Numbered from the stretch's first letter, positions 1-8,277 are shown. The stretch: 48,665 nucleotides of DNA from Desulfofundulus thermosubterraneus DSM 16057 (GCF_900142025.1 NZ_FQZM01000026.1:1-48665); one strand, 5' to 3'. A program made the numbers and translations. The notes: generated from the sequence alone by a model not told the origin.

Positions 1-90
1 GGCGGCGCACCATTCTCTGACGCTTTGCCCACTCATCTTGTATTCGGCTATTCGGGTTTCCCATAGCGCTTCCCGTTCGGCTTTGGTCAT
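1..90 (-). CDS. IS66 family accessory protein (first small ORF), partial
   Basis: Thirty codons are visible from ATG at 90, beginning MTKAEREALW and continuing with a typical IAEYKMSGQSVREWCAA segment. This matches the N-terminus of the small accessory protein (TnpA/helix-turn-helix type) encoded first in IS66 elements. A strong ribosome site (GAGGAGGA read on the minus strand, about 103-110) precedes it. The rest runs off the left edge of the window. Its role is in transposition together with TnpB and the DDE transposase TnpC, neither of which is visible. Confidence 0.75.
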   Translation of the reverse strand, partial: MTKAEREALWETRIAEYKMSGQSVREWCAA

Positions 91-182
91 AAGAAAAAAT
101 CCTCCTCATCGAGCTTTTATCTGAGGAAGATTATCCCTTAAACTTGGGTATTATGCCAAGGTGGGTTGTATTTGACGCTTAC
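1..182 (-). mobile_element. IS66-type insertion sequence, one end (continues beyond window start)
   Basis: The sequence ends with GTAAGCGTCAAATACAAC read on the minus strand from position 182. GTAAGC at the tip is the usual start of IS66-family terminal inverted repeats (family knowledge). The first ORF of the element begins about 90 bp inside, at position 90, as expected. The other end and the large transposase gene lie outside the window, so completeness cannot be judged. The next bases (183-190, aaaacggc) would be one copy of the 8-bp target duplication typical of the family, but this cannot be checked here. Confidence 0.65.
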
Positions 183-345
183 AAAACGGCAAGGATGGCG
201 GTGTTCGGCTTGAACACGTTAAGGGACACCCGCGGCGGTAAGATGCAGCGGGCACGGCGAAAAGCGGGTGTAGGGGATGGACCGGGTACGTGTAAAGGGC
301 GCCGGCCAGGGAGGGTACGGGATAATTACGGGATGAAAGTGACGG
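183..345. other. Gap without recognisable gene
   Basis: Between the IS66 end and the stop of the first rpn gene I see no plausible gene. A plus-strand open frame at 144-404 starts inside the IS, has an arginine- and glycine-rich shadow-like composition, and overlaps the rpn 3' end, so I do not call it. No terminator or repeat shared with the other rpn copies is visible. Confidence 0.5.
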
Positions 346-1242
346 TTAGAGGTACTCCTCCAGGTCGGAGAGGGTGTTTATTTCAAAGATGTTTTCCAGG
401 ATGAGCCCCAGGGCGTATTCATCCAGGGACTTGATTTTATCCACATAGGGGCGCGGTATTTTCTTGAACTTTTTATGCAAAAGCTTCAAAACACTCTCCC
501 TGAGGGTTTCCTGCCGGCCTTTTTCCATACCCTTCTCCATGCCTTTTTCAAAAATTCTCCTGTAGCCGGCCGACTCTTCGATGTTCAGCATCTTTTCCAC
601 CTCCCGGAAGATTTGTTCAATGACCGGTTTATCAAAGACTAGTCCAGCGAAAATTTCCGCCCTGAGCAGGGATTGGCGCTTCTCCTCGATGTTTAACGGG
701 GCGTGGACAATGGTCTCAACGCACTCCCTCAAAAACTCCTCTTTTTTTTGTTTTCTTTTTTTCCGGTCGGTGAGCGGTAAAAGTGCATACAGGCAGGTGT
801 TACCTGAATTTTTGATCTCTTCCAGGGCAATGCTTCCCAGGTCAACGGCCCTGTACCGGTAATCCAGGTGGTTTTGCGGACCGAAACTGTATTCCAGGCC
901 GTCGGCCATGGTCATTTCCCGCTCACCGAAATAAATGAGGATCTGGTAAACGGGCAGCCTGTATTTCTGCTGCAGTTCCGTTGCGTATCTCAGCATGCGG
1001 AAAGGGATGTCACTGTCGTTGGTGCTTTGGAATTCCAGATGCACGGCGGCGGGTCCGAATTCGGTCCGGCACTCCAGGATGAGGTCGCTTCTCTTAATCT
1101 CCACCCTGGGGAACTCGATGTTCAAATGCCTGACGACTTCCGCACTCAGGCTGGCGAAAAAACCGACCAGTTCTTCTTCGCTGTCGGCGAAAAGTTCTTT
1201 TACGGTTATGTCGTATTTATTTCCGGGAAAGGCATCTGCCAT
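346..1242 (-). CDS. Rpn family PD-(D/E)XK nuclease, copy 1
   Basis: About 298 aa. An N-terminal nuclease core carries the active-site pattern of the Rpn/PDDEXK_2 family: KRSDLILEC (Asp), then roughly fifteen residues later HLEFQST (E-x-Q). A conserved FRMLRYATELQQKYRLPVY segment follows. The C-terminal part has a short run of EKGM units, then a helical tail. I start at ATG 1242 because GTGGTGAT lies just upstream and because copy 3 starts at the aligned position. Two paralogs (4543, 8274) share most of the sequence. Rpn proteins were named as recombination-promoting nucleases, and E. coli members act as toxic anti-phage nucleases checked by a small protein made from an internal start in the same gene (literature). 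An internal ATG at 528, with GGAG six bases upstream, would give a 60-aa C-terminal product here (inference). Confidence 0.85.
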   Translation of the reverse strand: MADAFPGNKYDITVKELFADSEEELVGFFASLSAEVVRHLNIEFPRVEIKRSDLILECRTEFGPAAVHLEFQSTNDSDIPFRMLRYATELQQKYRLPVYQILIYFGEREMTMADGLEYSFGPQNHLDYRYRAVDLGSIALEEIKNSGNTCLYALLPLTDRKKRKQKKEEFLRECVETIVHAPLNIEEKRQSLLRAEIFAGLVFDKPVIEQIFREVEKMLNIEESAGYRRIFEKGMEKGMEKGRQETLRESVLKLLHKKFKKIPRPYVDKIKSLDEYALGLILENIFEINTLSDLEEYL

Positions 1243-1423
1243 TACCATCACCACTTTGATCTTAACAGAGCCGGTGCGGGATGGCAACATATAGATGTAC
1301 CGGGGCCGTGTAAAATTTAAGCAGGTGTCCACGACGCATTAGGCGCCATTAACAGCGGATAAAACGGCGGGCGAGTACAGAGTTACCTGCTGGATCTTAA
1401 TACGAACTAACCGCCTTCTCCGC

Positions 1424-1452
1424 TTGACAGGCTGCTTGAGTTCTGGTAAAAC
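1424..1452 (+). promoter_or_regulatory. Sigma-A type promoter of the tetR-hlyD-permease operon
   Basis: TTGACA (1424-1429), a 17-bp spacer, then TAAAAC (1447-1452). The -35 is perfect and the -10 is weak. It lies about 40 bp before the tetR start and immediately upstream of a palindrome, fitting a self-repressed operon. Confidence 0.6.
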
Positions 1453-1463
1453 AAAAGTGGCAA

Positions 1464-1479
1464 GTAACCAATTAGTTAC
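1464..1479. promoter_or_regulatory. Candidate TetR operator
   Basis: GTAAC-CAATTA-GTTAC, two perfect 5-bp arms around a 6-bp centre, placed just downstream of the -10 hexamer and 14 bp before the regulator start codon. Position and symmetry fit autorepression by the TetR protein encoded next. Binding itself is inferred. Confidence 0.55.
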
Positions 1480-1492
1480 CAGGGTGGTGATC

Positions 1493-2170
1493 ATGGAGTC
1501 GCGTGTTAATCGCACCAGGGACGCAGGGGCCACAAAAGCCCGGATCCTGGAAGCCGCCCGGAGCGTTTTTGCGGCTAAAGGTTACAATGCCGCCCGGGTG
1601 GATGAAATTGTGGCGCTGGCCCGGGTAAACAAGCGCATGGTATATCATTACTACGGCAGCAAGGAAGGCCTTTATCTGGCGGTTTTAGGGGACAGTTTCA
1701 GCCGCATTTTCTCTTTAAACCGGGAGGTGCTGGCGGGGAAGGGGGATGTTCTATCCCGGGCGAGGGCGGTTATAACCCAGTATTTTTATTTTCTCGCTGC
1801 AAACCCGGATGTGGTCAGGTTAATGGGATGGGAAACCCTCCAGGGCGGCCAGCATGCCCGCCGGGTTTTGCCGGACATATTCAGTGCCGGCCTGGAAGAC
1901 CTGGAAAATGTTTTACGGCAGGGGGTTCAGGAAGGGATTTTCCGCAAAGACGTGGACATCCGCCGGCTGGTGATCAGCGTCAGCGGTCTTTGCCTGAACT
2001 ATTTTTCCCGCCGTGAGATGCTTCATTTCCTCTGGCCCCGGGATATACTGCACCCCGAAATGTTGCAGGAGCACCTGGATCACGTGCTGGACCTGGTTTT
2101 TTGCGGCATTCTGTCACCCGGGGTATCCTTTGAGGTAAAACACACCGGAGTGGATCAAATGGAGGATTAA
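1493..2170 (+). CDS. TetR/AcrR family transcriptional regulator
   Basis: About 225 aa. The N-terminal helix-turn-helix is clear (TKARILEAARSVFAAKGY, then VDEIVALARVNKRMVYHYYGSKEGLY, roughly residues 14-63), followed by a ligand-binding helical domain that includes the common LRQGVQEGIFRKDVD stretch. I start at ATG 1493, which fits the HTH spacing; an upstream TTG would add residues encoded across the promoter. It is followed after 2 bp by an HlyD-type lipoprotein and an ABC-2 permease, so it most likely represses this export operon. A palindrome at 1464-1479 is its probable operator. The inducer is unknown. Confidence 0.9.
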   Translation: MESRVNRTRDAGATKARILEAARSVFAAKGYNAARVDEIVALARVNKRMVYHYYGSKEGLYLAVLGDSFSRIFSLNREVLAGKGDVLSRARAVITQYFYFLAANPDVVRLMGWETLQGGQHARRVLPDIFSAGLEDLENVLRQGVQEGIFRKDVDIRRLVISVSGLCLNYFSRREMLHFLWPRDILHPEMLQEHLDHVLDLVFCGILSPGVSFEVKHTGVDQMED

Positions 2171-2172
2171 TT

Positions 2173-3291
2173 ATGATGGCCCGAAGTGAAAAACAAAAGC
2201 CTGGTTTTCCGGTTTACCTGGTACTTCTTGTTTTGTTTTGTGCGGCCCTGTTTTTAAACGGGTGCGCCAGTGATAAAACACCGGCTCCGGAGCAGAAGAC
2301 GTTCAGCGGAATGGTCAATGCCCCGGAGGTGGATGTAACCACCAAGATACCTGGCCGGGTGGTCAAACTGCTGGTTCGGGAAGGGGATAGCGTGGCCCAG
2401 GGCCAATTGGTGGCCGAAATTGACAGTACGGATCTCAGGGCAAAGGAAAAAGCGGCGCTGGCGGCGGTGGAAGCAGCCAGTGCGGCCATGCAGAAGGCGA
2501 AGGCCGGCATGGAAGCGGCGGAAGCGACGGCTGCCAAGGCCCGGGCGGCCCTGGGTGCCGTCAGTGAAAGTGCAGATGCCGCCCTGGCTAAGGCGCAGGC
2601 CGGTCTGGAAAAGGCCCGGGAGGACGCTTCCCTGGCCGGTCAGACCTATAAGCGCATTGAAGTTTTGTACCAGAATGGTGCTGCCACTGCCCAGCAGCTG
2701 GATGAGGCCAAAAATAAGCTGGCTGCGGCCAACGCAGCCCTGGAGGCGGCCCGGGCCGATCTGGCGGCGGCTGAGGCACAGAAGGACCAGGTGAATGTCT
2801 ACCGGGCGGAACTGGCAGCAGCCATGGCGGCCCGGGCGGCTGCGGAGGCCGACCTGAACTCGGCCCGTGCTGCCTACGACCGGGCCCGGGCGGAATTGCA
2901 GGAGGTCCGGGCCAACCTTTTGGAAACGCAGCTCAGGGCGCCGATGGCGGGTACGGTTACTTCCCGTAACGTGGAGCAGGGAGAGATGGTTTCCACCGGG
3001 ATGCCCATTTTAACCATTACCGGCCGGGACAGGAACTGGGTGGATGTAAAAGTACCGGAAACAGTGCTCGGCAAGATATCCTTGAACAAAGAGGTGACGG
3101 TGACCAGTGCGGCCTTTCCGGGGAAAAAATTCAAGGGTAAAGTAACAGCCATCAATAAAAAAGCGGACTTTGCCACTTACCGGGCCACCAACGAGCGGGG
3201 AGACAGGGACATCATGGCCTTTAACGTGAAGGTAACCTTAAACAACCCCTCTTTCTGGCCCGGGATGATGGTTGAGGTGAATTTTGAGTGA
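2173..3291 (+). CDS. HlyD/MFP-type efflux adaptor lipoprotein
   Basis: 372 aa. A hydrophobic N-terminus ends in the lipobox LFLNGC with Cys near residue 31, so the protein should be a membrane-anchored lipoprotein. A first lipoyl half-motif (KIPGRVVKLLVREGDSV) is followed by a very alanine-rich coiled coil (about 85-250), the second lipoyl half (LRAPMAGTVTSRNVEQGEMV), and a beta-barrel region. This is the order of membrane-fusion adaptors. It lies 2 bp after tetR, and its stop overlaps the start of the permease. It probably links the permease to an external conduit, and a TolC gene lies 3 kb downstream. Export substrate unknown. Confidence 0.88.
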   Translation: MMARSEKQKPGFPVYLVLLVLFCAALFLNGCASDKTPAPEQKTFSGMVNAPEVDVTTKIPGRVVKLLVREGDSVAQGQLVAEIDSTDLRAKEKAALAAVEAASAAMQKAKAGMEAAEATAAKARAALGAVSESADAALAKAQAGLEKAREDASLAGQTYKRIEVLYQNGAATAQQLDEAKNKLAAANAALEAARADLAAAEAQKDQVNVYRAELAAAMAARAAAEADLNSARAAYDRARAELQEVRANLLETQLRAPMAGTVTSRNVEQGEMVSTGMPILTITGRDRNWVDVKVPETVLGKISLNKEVTVTSAAFPGKKFKGKVTAINKKADFATYRATNERGDRDIMAFNVKVTLNNPSFWPGMMVEVNFE

Positions 3292-4475
3292 AAAGGGGCA
3301 TCTTGAGCCAAATCGCTTATGTATCCCGGCGGGAGTGGTGCTACATGCGGGGCAACCGCCGGTTGATGATTATTCTGGTGGGTGTGCCCTTCCTGTACAT
3401 AACTCTTTTCGGAATTTTGTACAGCCGTCATGTAATCACGGAGATACCCACCGTGGTTTATGACCAGAACGATACGGGAATGAGCCGTGAGGTAATACAG
3501 GCCTTTGGGGACTCACAGAAATTCCGCCTGGTTGGCCGGGTGTACAGTGAAGCAGAGCTGAGGCAGGTGCTGGAGACCCGCAGGGCGATAGCGGCACTGG
3601 TCATCCCGCCCGACTTCCAGCAGCAGGTGAAGAGCGGGCGGGCATCGCCCCTGCTGGTCGTTGTTAACGGCACGAATATGCTGTTCAGCAACGCGGTGCT
3701 GGCCGCCGCTTCCGAGATTACCGGCACCCTCTCAGCCGGGGTGAGCGTGGCCAGAATGGAAGGGCAGGGCATGCTGCCGTCAAGGGCACTGGATACCGCC
3801 CTTCCTTTGAGTTTACGTTTGCGGGTCTGGTACAACCCTACCTTTAACTACACCAATTTTTTACTTCTGGGCCTGGTGGCCACTGCTTTGCAGCAAATTG
3901 CCCTGCTTTACGTGGCTGTGGCCGTCAGCCGGGAGAAGGAAACGGGTACCCTTGGCGAGTTAAAACGGGCCGGCATTTCCGCCCCGGCGGTGGTGCTGGG
4001 CAAGGTTATCCCCTACCTGGCGGTAAACCTGGCCACTTTAAACGGTGTATTGCTGATGGTTTTCACCCTGTTCCAGATCCCCTTCCGGGGGAACCTGCTG
4101 TTGCTGGGGCTGCTGGAGCTGCTTTTCTTTGCCGGCATACACGCCCTGGGCATTTTCCTTTCAGTGGTCTGCCGCAGCGAGCTGGAAGCCACCCAGCTGG
4201 CCATGCTGGTGGCCGTGCCGTCGTTTCTGTTTTCCGGCTACACCTGGCCGGTGGAAGCCATGCCGCCCGTGGCCCGCGCCGTCTCAGCGGTGCTCCCGCT
4301 GACCTACTTTGCCGGCAACCTGCGGGATATTGCCCTGATGGGAGCGAGCCTGCCGGTACTGGCCCGTGATCTGGCCGTCCTGGCCGGTTTGTCCATCGTT
4401 TTCCTGCCCCTGTCCATATTTTTCTTCGCCCGGCAGTACCGTCAATATGAGCATGCAAGCCCAACTGGTTCTTGA
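3288..4475 (+). CDS. ABC-2 type transporter permease
   Basis: 395 aa, GTG start inside GAGTGA, overlapping the adaptor stop by 4 bp, so translationally coupled. One N-terminal membrane helix (LMIILVGVPFLYITLFGILYS) is followed by a large external domain (about 45-180) and then five hydrophobic helices. The conserved SREKETGTLGEL loop of ABC2_membrane_3 / YbhR-like permeases is present. No ATP-binding protein is encoded in this operon, which ends with a terminator at 4475, so an ATPase would have to be supplied from elsewhere. Function: probable drug or lipid-like export; substrate unknown. Confidence 0.85.
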   Translation: MKRGILSQIAYVSRREWCYMRGNRRLMIILVGVPFLYITLFGILYSRHVITEIPTVVYDQNDTGMSREVIQAFGDSQKFRLVGRVYSEAELRQVLETRRAIAALVIPPDFQQQVKSGRASPLLVVVNGTNMLFSNAVLAAASEITGTLSAGVSVARMEGQGMLPSRALDTALPLSLRLRVWYNPTFNYTNFLLLGLVATALQQIALLYVAVAVSREKETGTLGELKRAGISAPAVVLGKVIPYLAVNLATLNGVLLMVFTLFQIPFRGNLLLLGLLELLFFAGIHALGIFLSVVCRSELEATQLAMLVAVPSFLFSGYTWPVEAMPPVARAVSAVLPLTYFAGNLRDIALMGASLPVLARDLAVLAGLSIVFLPLSIFFFARQYRQYEHASPTGS

Positions 4476-4507
4476 AAACCATCCCGAAAAAGGGGATGGT
4501 TTTTCTT
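4475..4507 (+). terminator. Intrinsic terminator of the efflux operon
   Basis: Perfect 11-bp stem AAAACCATCCC / GGGATGGTTTT with a 7-nt loop, followed by T-rich sequence. It starts on the permease stop codon. The downstream border of rpn copy 2 begins at 4508, directly after the T tract. Confidence 0.85.
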
Positions 4508-4542
4508 TATACGCGGAATTGAACACAAATAATGCCTATCTT

Positions 4543-5478
4543 CTAAGGTAAGTAATCCTCCAGATCAGCCAGGGTGTTTATTTCAAAGATATTATCAAGG
4601 ATCAGCCCCAGGGCGTATTCATCGAGGGACTTGATTTTATCCACATAAGGGCGGGGCACTTTCTTGAACTTTTTGTGCAAAAGCTTCAAAACACTCTCCC
4701 TGAGGGTTTCCTGCCGGCCTTTTTCCATGCCCTTCTCAATGCCCTTCTCCATGCCTTGCTGTATTCCCTTTTCGACACCCTTTTTGAAAATCCGCTGATA
4801 ACCGGCCGATTCTTCGATGTTCAGCATGGTTTCCACCTCCCGGAAGATTTGTTCGATAATTTTCTCTTCAAGATACAGACCGGCAAATATCTCCGCTCGC
4901 AGAAGGGTCTTTCTTTTTTCCTCCGTGGTGACGGAAGCCTGCAAGATATCCAGCACGCATTCCCGTAAAAAGGCCTCCGGGTGTTGCTTTCTTCTCGTTC
5001 TGTCGGCCAGTGGCAGCAGTGCATAAAGTGTATAGTTATTTGTCTTTTTGATTTCCTCCCGGGATATGCTGCCCAGGTCGACGGCCCTGTACCGGTAATC
5101 CAGGTGGTTTTGCGGACCGAAACTGTATTCCAGGCCGTCAGCCATAGCCATTTCCCGCTCACCGAAATAAACGAGGATCTGATAAACGGGCAACCTGTAT
5201 TTCTGCTGCAGTTCCGTTGCGTATCTCAGCATGCGGAAAGGGATGTCGCTGTCGTTGGTGCTTTGAAATTCCAGGTGCACGGCGGCGGGTCCGAATTCAG
5301 TCCGGCACTCCAGGATGAGGTCGCTTCTCTTAATCTCCACCCTGGGGAACTCGATGTTCAAATGCCTGATGATTTCCGCTCTCAGGCTGGCAAAAAAACC
5401 GACCAGTTCTTCTTCGCTGTCGGCGAAAAGTTCTTTTACGGTTATGTCGTATTTATTTCCGGGAAAGGCATCTACCAT
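4543..5478 (-). CDS. Rpn family PD-(D/E)XK nuclease, copy 2
   Basis: About 311 aa, very close to copy 1 in the first 150 residues and to copy 3 in the second half, so it looks like a mosaic of the two. The catalytic pattern is intact (KRSDLILEC, then HLEFQST). The linker holds about six GMEK/GIEK-type 4-residue units against about three in copy 1, an expansion by multiples of 12 bp. An internal ATG at 4728, after GAGAAGGGC, could start a 61-aa C-terminal product. The 56 bp upstream of the start match copy 1 up to position 5534 (1298 in copy 1), and the 35 bp downstream match copy 3 down to 4508 (8238 in copy 3), which gives the duplicated unit sharp borders. See copy 1 for the family role. 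Confidence 0.85.
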   Translation of the reverse strand: MVDAFPGNKYDITVKELFADSEEELVGFFASLRAEIIRHLNIEFPRVEIKRSDLILECRTEFGPAAVHLEFQSTNDSDIPFRMLRYATELQQKYRLPVYQILVYFGEREMAMADGLEYSFGPQNHLDYRYRAVDLGSISREEIKKTNNYTLYALLPLADRTRRKQHPEAFLRECVLDILQASVTTEEKRKTLLRAEIFAGLYLEEKIIEQIFREVETMLNIEESAGYQRIFKKGVEKGIQQGMEKGIEKGMEKGRQETLRESVLKLLHKKFKKVPRPYVDKIKSLDEYALGLILDNIFEINTLADLEDYLP

Positions 5479-5534
5479 TACCATCACCACCTTGATCTTA
5501 ACAGAGCCGGTGCGGGATGGCAACATATAGATGT

Positions 5535-6175
5535 GCTGGCGGTAAAAACGAAATCATGCTGCCCGCGGTGGCCGGTACGGCCACCATTGTGGCGGTATGG
5601 TTACCCCGGTGGCCTGTTCCCTGTTTGACGATCTGGGAAGATACTGTTGCATAACTATCTTGCCGGTGGTCGTCCCCCGTCGCTCCGTGCTGCGGGCCGG
5701 ACGAAACATCGGCTTGCCTCGGAGCGAACCTGGCAGCGCTGCATATGCGCCGGAAGTCTTTTTTTCTCATGGATAGTTACAGCCTAAGCAGCCCAACCAT
5801 TATATCGACACTGTTACCAGCGCGATTCGCGCTGCCGGTTCGCTAACCTCGGCTGCGCCGTGTTTCGTATCCGGCCCTCCAGCCCAGCACTCACTGGTAA
5901 AGCACTTCTTCGAAGTAGCGTTGCAGGCACATGAGCAATGGCTATTTTAAAGAGAGAGGTGTTCCAGTGAGTGCTGGGTCGCTCCTTATGGGACGACCGC
6001 CGCCTACCTAGTTTCTGGTTTTGCGACAGTATCGGGAAAAGTGTTTGAAAAGTCTCCCGGAGCAGAGATTGTAAGGACCTGCTCGCACGAAATTCATTAA
6101 AAAGTGTACAAAAACCATCCGGGCATCGTCTCCCGGAATGATGTGAAAATCATGGTCCCCGAGGACGAAAAAACC
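5535..6175. other. Intergenic region without intact gene
   Basis: Just past the rpn copy 2 border a plus-strand frame reads GGKNEIMLPAVAGTATIVAV and then stops by about 5653. It may be a fragment of a gene cut by the rpn insertion, but I cannot assign it. The region also has a CAGCGCG-ATT-CGCGCTG hairpin near 5822, several GGAGCGA/TCGCTCC words, and one copy of the CAGCACTCA palindromic element (5883-5978). No complete gene is visible. Confidence 0.5.
5883..5978. repeat. CAGCACTCA palindromic element, copy A
   Basis: 96 bp with 15-bp perfect inverted ends CCCAGCACTCACTGG / CCAGTGAGTGCTGGG. The interior contains GCGTTGCAGGCACATGAGC, which aligns with the interior of the other copies around a shared CAGG core. 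Intergenic; no coding potential. Confidence 0.8.
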
Positions 6176-6205
6176 TTGACTGCACCTGTTTGCCAGGGGT
6201 ATACT
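6176..6205 (+). promoter_or_regulatory. Promoter of the tolC-like gene
   Basis: TTGACT (6176-6181), an 18-bp spacer, then TATACT (6200-6205). It lies about 80 bp before the TTG start of the outer-channel gene and directly upstream of a palindrome that could be a repressor site. Confidence 0.65.
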
Positions 6206-6219
6206 GGGGGTGAAAATTA

Positions 6220-6234
6220 GTTAAACGGTTTAAC
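6220..6234. promoter_or_regulatory. Candidate operator before the tolC-like gene
   Basis: GTTAAAC-G-GTTTAAC, a perfect palindrome about 15 bp after the -10 hexamer; a further TTTAAC follows at about 6239. Location suggests a repressor site. The regulator is not identified; the TetR (1493) and MarR (10199) proteins are both candidates. Confidence 0.4.
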
Positions 6235-6281
6235 AATAATTTAACAAGTTGAAACCGGACAGGAAAAAGGAGGGCTGAAAC

Positions 6282-7418
6282 TTGGGCCGCATTCTCACAG
6301 TGTTTATCCTCATAGCTTCTTTGCTCGTACCACCCTTTGCCTGGGCCAAAGAGCCGGCCACGCCCGAGCTGACCCTGAACCAGGCGATAGCCCTGGCCCT
6401 GGCGCACAGCGAATCGGTGAAAAAGGCGGAAAAGGAAATCGATCGTACCTATGAGTGGCGTGAGGAAAGGGCTGACCAGCTCGACTACGTACCCACGACG
6501 CCCCCGGGCAACCCGATGGTGGAAATAGCCTGGAGCAACCTCCTGGCTGCCGACCTGACCTGGCGCATGTCCAAGAAAAGTTTGACCGCCGAGCAGGACA
6601 AGGTGGCCCTGGACGCGTGCAAAAAATACTGGGATGTGTTGAAGGCCCGGGAAAAAGTGCGGGCGGCGGAAGAAGGGTTGAAAAAAGCCGACTGGGAGCT
6701 GCGCAAGGCGCGGGCCAATTTTCAGGTGGGGATGATCCCGCAGGCCGCCCTGGTGGCGGCGGAAGCCGGGCTGGCCCAGGCCAGGGCCGCTCTGGAAGTG
6801 GCGAAAAACGATCTTGACAACGCCTATGCCGCTTTCAACCGGCTGGTGGGCCTGTGGCCCCAGGACCGGCCGGTGCTGGTGGACGGGGTGAACTTTAACC
6901 CGCTGCAGGTGTCCGACGTGGAAACCGAGGTGGGCCGGATAGTGGACGAAAGCCCCACCGTCTGGCTGGCCAGCGAAAAGGTGACGTTGCAGAAATACTA
7001 TGAAGACATGATGTTCTATACCGGCGAGTACCGGCCCTACCAGGTAAGAAAAATAGAAGTCGAGCAGGCCGAGCTGGATGCCGCCACCGCCAGGAAAATG
7101 ATGGAGGAGATAACCCGGTCCCTCTACTACAGCGCCAAAAGCCTGGAAGAATCCTACCAGGCCCTGCAGGAGGGGGTAAAAACCGCCGAAGAAAACCTGC
7201 GGGTGACGAAGGTGAAATACGACGTGGGTATGGCCACCCGGGCCGAGGTGGCGGCCGCCGAGGCAGCCCTGGCGGAGGCGAAACAAAAGGCGCTGGAGAT
7301 AGCCTGCCAGCATGCCTACCTCAAGCTGGCCTTTGAAAAGCCCTGGGCCTACATCAGTCTGGCCGCCGCCGGTGGCGGTGCGGGCGGCAGCGGTGCTTCA
7401 GGAAATACCCGGAGTTAA
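6282..7418 (+). CDS. TolC family outer channel protein
   Basis: 378 aa, TTG start after AGGAGGG. Signal peptide ILTVFILIASLLVPPFAWA, then LTLNQAIALALAHSESVKKAEKEI, the hallmark opening of outer membrane efflux proteins, and two long alpha-helical coiled-coil repeats (about 100-195 and 255-350) with LRVTKVKYDVGMATRAEV in the second. The C-terminus is a short Gly/Ser/Ala tail. TolC proteins span an outer membrane in diderms; in this Clostridia-like genome the setting is unusual. The gene is monocistronic (own promoter, terminator at 7436) but lies between an HlyD/ABC operon and an RND locus, so it may serve either pump. Confidence 0.82.
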   Translation: MGRILTVFILIASLLVPPFAWAKEPATPELTLNQAIALALAHSESVKKAEKEIDRTYEWREERADQLDYVPTTPPGNPMVEIAWSNLLAADLTWRMSKKSLTAEQDKVALDACKKYWDVLKAREKVRAAEEGLKKADWELRKARANFQVGMIPQAALVAAEAGLAQARAALEVAKNDLDNAYAAFNRLVGLWPQDRPVLVDGVNFNPLQVSDVETEVGRIVDESPTVWLASEKVTLQKYYEDMMFYTGEYRPYQVRKIEVEQAELDAATARKMMEEITRSLYYSAKSLEESYQALQEGVKTAEENLRVTKVKYDVGMATRAEVAAAEAALAEAKQKALEIACQHAYLKLAFEKPWAYISLAAAGGGAGGSGASGNTRS

Positions 7419-7435
7419 CCCGGCAGTGATGAAAA

Positions 7436-7473
7436 AACCCCTGTCCTTTAAAAGGGCAGGGGGCTATTGTTTC
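7436..7473 (+). terminator. Probable terminator after the tolC-like gene
   Basis: Hairpin CCCCTGTCCTTT / AAAGGGCAGGGG with one G-T pair, 18 bp after the stop, followed by a weak T run (ctattgttt). Confidence 0.6.
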
Positions 7474-7554
7474 AGGAGTTGAGGGCCTTCCTCCAGCCGG
7501 GCCCGTAGCGGTAGATTGGAACCTTGACAGGCCCCGCATGATGATGGCTGTTGA

Positions 7555-7731
7555 ATGCAGGTTTTGCTTTTGCCTGAAGAGCAAGGGGTATTAAGAAGCG
7601 CCTTACCAGGGCTTATTAACATGTTTGAAGTAAAATTTTCTAGTAAGCAGGAAATCGAACATGCTTTCGCGAATACCATTAATACAGCTGGATGTAATAT
7701 GGTTAAAGATGGTGAGGGGGTGGAACTATAA
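7555..7731 (+). CDS. Short uncharacterised ORF before the HD pseudogene
   Basis: 58 aa from ATG 7555, reading MQVLLLPEEQG, then PGLINMFEVKFSSKQEIEHAF, ending GEGVEL. Its stop overlaps the degraded start of the HD gene (ATA at 7728), as in a tightly coupled two-gene unit. No ribosome site is convincing for 7555; an internal ATG (7621) is another option. I do not recognise a family. It may itself be a remnant, since the partner gene is broken. Confidence 0.3.
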   Translation: MQVLLLPEEQGVLRSALPGLINMFEVKFSSKQEIEHAFANTINTAGCNMVKDGEGVEL

Positions 7732-8277
7732 AATTTCCGGATAAACTTTTTCGTGACCCTGTACACGGGTATGGGGTATATTCGCCTGCCCGAGGTACTG
7801 AAGCCATTGGTTGATACCCGGGAGTTTCAGCGACTCAAACGTATCCGCCACCTGGGTCTTTCATCAGTTACTTATCATGGTTCTGAACACACTCGTTTTG
7901 GTCACTCGTTGGGCGTATTCCATTTGTTTGAAAAATTGGTGGCTGAGCTGGAATACAAAGGTCATAAGTTTTCTGATGAGGAAAAGGTGCTGGGTGGATG
8001 CACCGCTCTATTTCATGATATTGGTCACGGCCCGTTGTCTCATGTGCTGGAAGGTGTGCTGCCTGGTAAAAAACATGAGAATTGGACCCAGGAAATTATT
8101 TTGGGGCCAACTGAGATACATTGCTCCCTGACGATAATCGATTCTCACCTTCCGGAAAAAATATGTGAGGTGCTCAGAGGAGATCCTAAATGGCAGCTCT
8201 TGACAAATATTATAAAGTCCCAGATTGATATTGACCGTATACGCGGAATTGAAACACAAATAATGCCTATCTTCTAA
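7728..8277 (+). pseudogene. HD-domain phosphohydrolase, broken at both ends
   Basis: Clear HD-family phosphohydrolase (dNTPase-like) sequence: FRDPVHG at the start, TRFGHSLGVFHL, LFHDIGHGPLSH with the HD pair, and QIDIDR with the distal Asp. Three lesions are visible. The expected start codon after GAGGGGGTGG is ATA (7728). A 7-bp duplication (GGGTATG then GGGTATA, around 7767-7776) shifts the frame between RDPVHG and YIRLPE; the surviving frame can open only at GTG 7753. The gene is cut right after the DR residues at 8238, where sequence identical to the downstream border of rpn copy 2 begins, adding a foreign tail GIETQIMPIF. The C-terminal half of the HD protein is absent beyond rpn copy 3, so a deletion accompanied or followed the insertion. 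Confidence 0.8.

Noticed and set aside
5883-5978. Integron attC site
   Set aside because: Palindromic structure is similar in size, but no core GTTRRRY site or integrase gene is present, and ends are strictly conserved CCCAGCACTCA.
6150-7313. Minus-strand open frame of 387 aa opposite the tolC-like gene
   Set aside because: Composition (His, Phe, Gly, Arg) is that of an antisense shadow; the plus-strand gene has clear TolC motifs, promoter and terminator.
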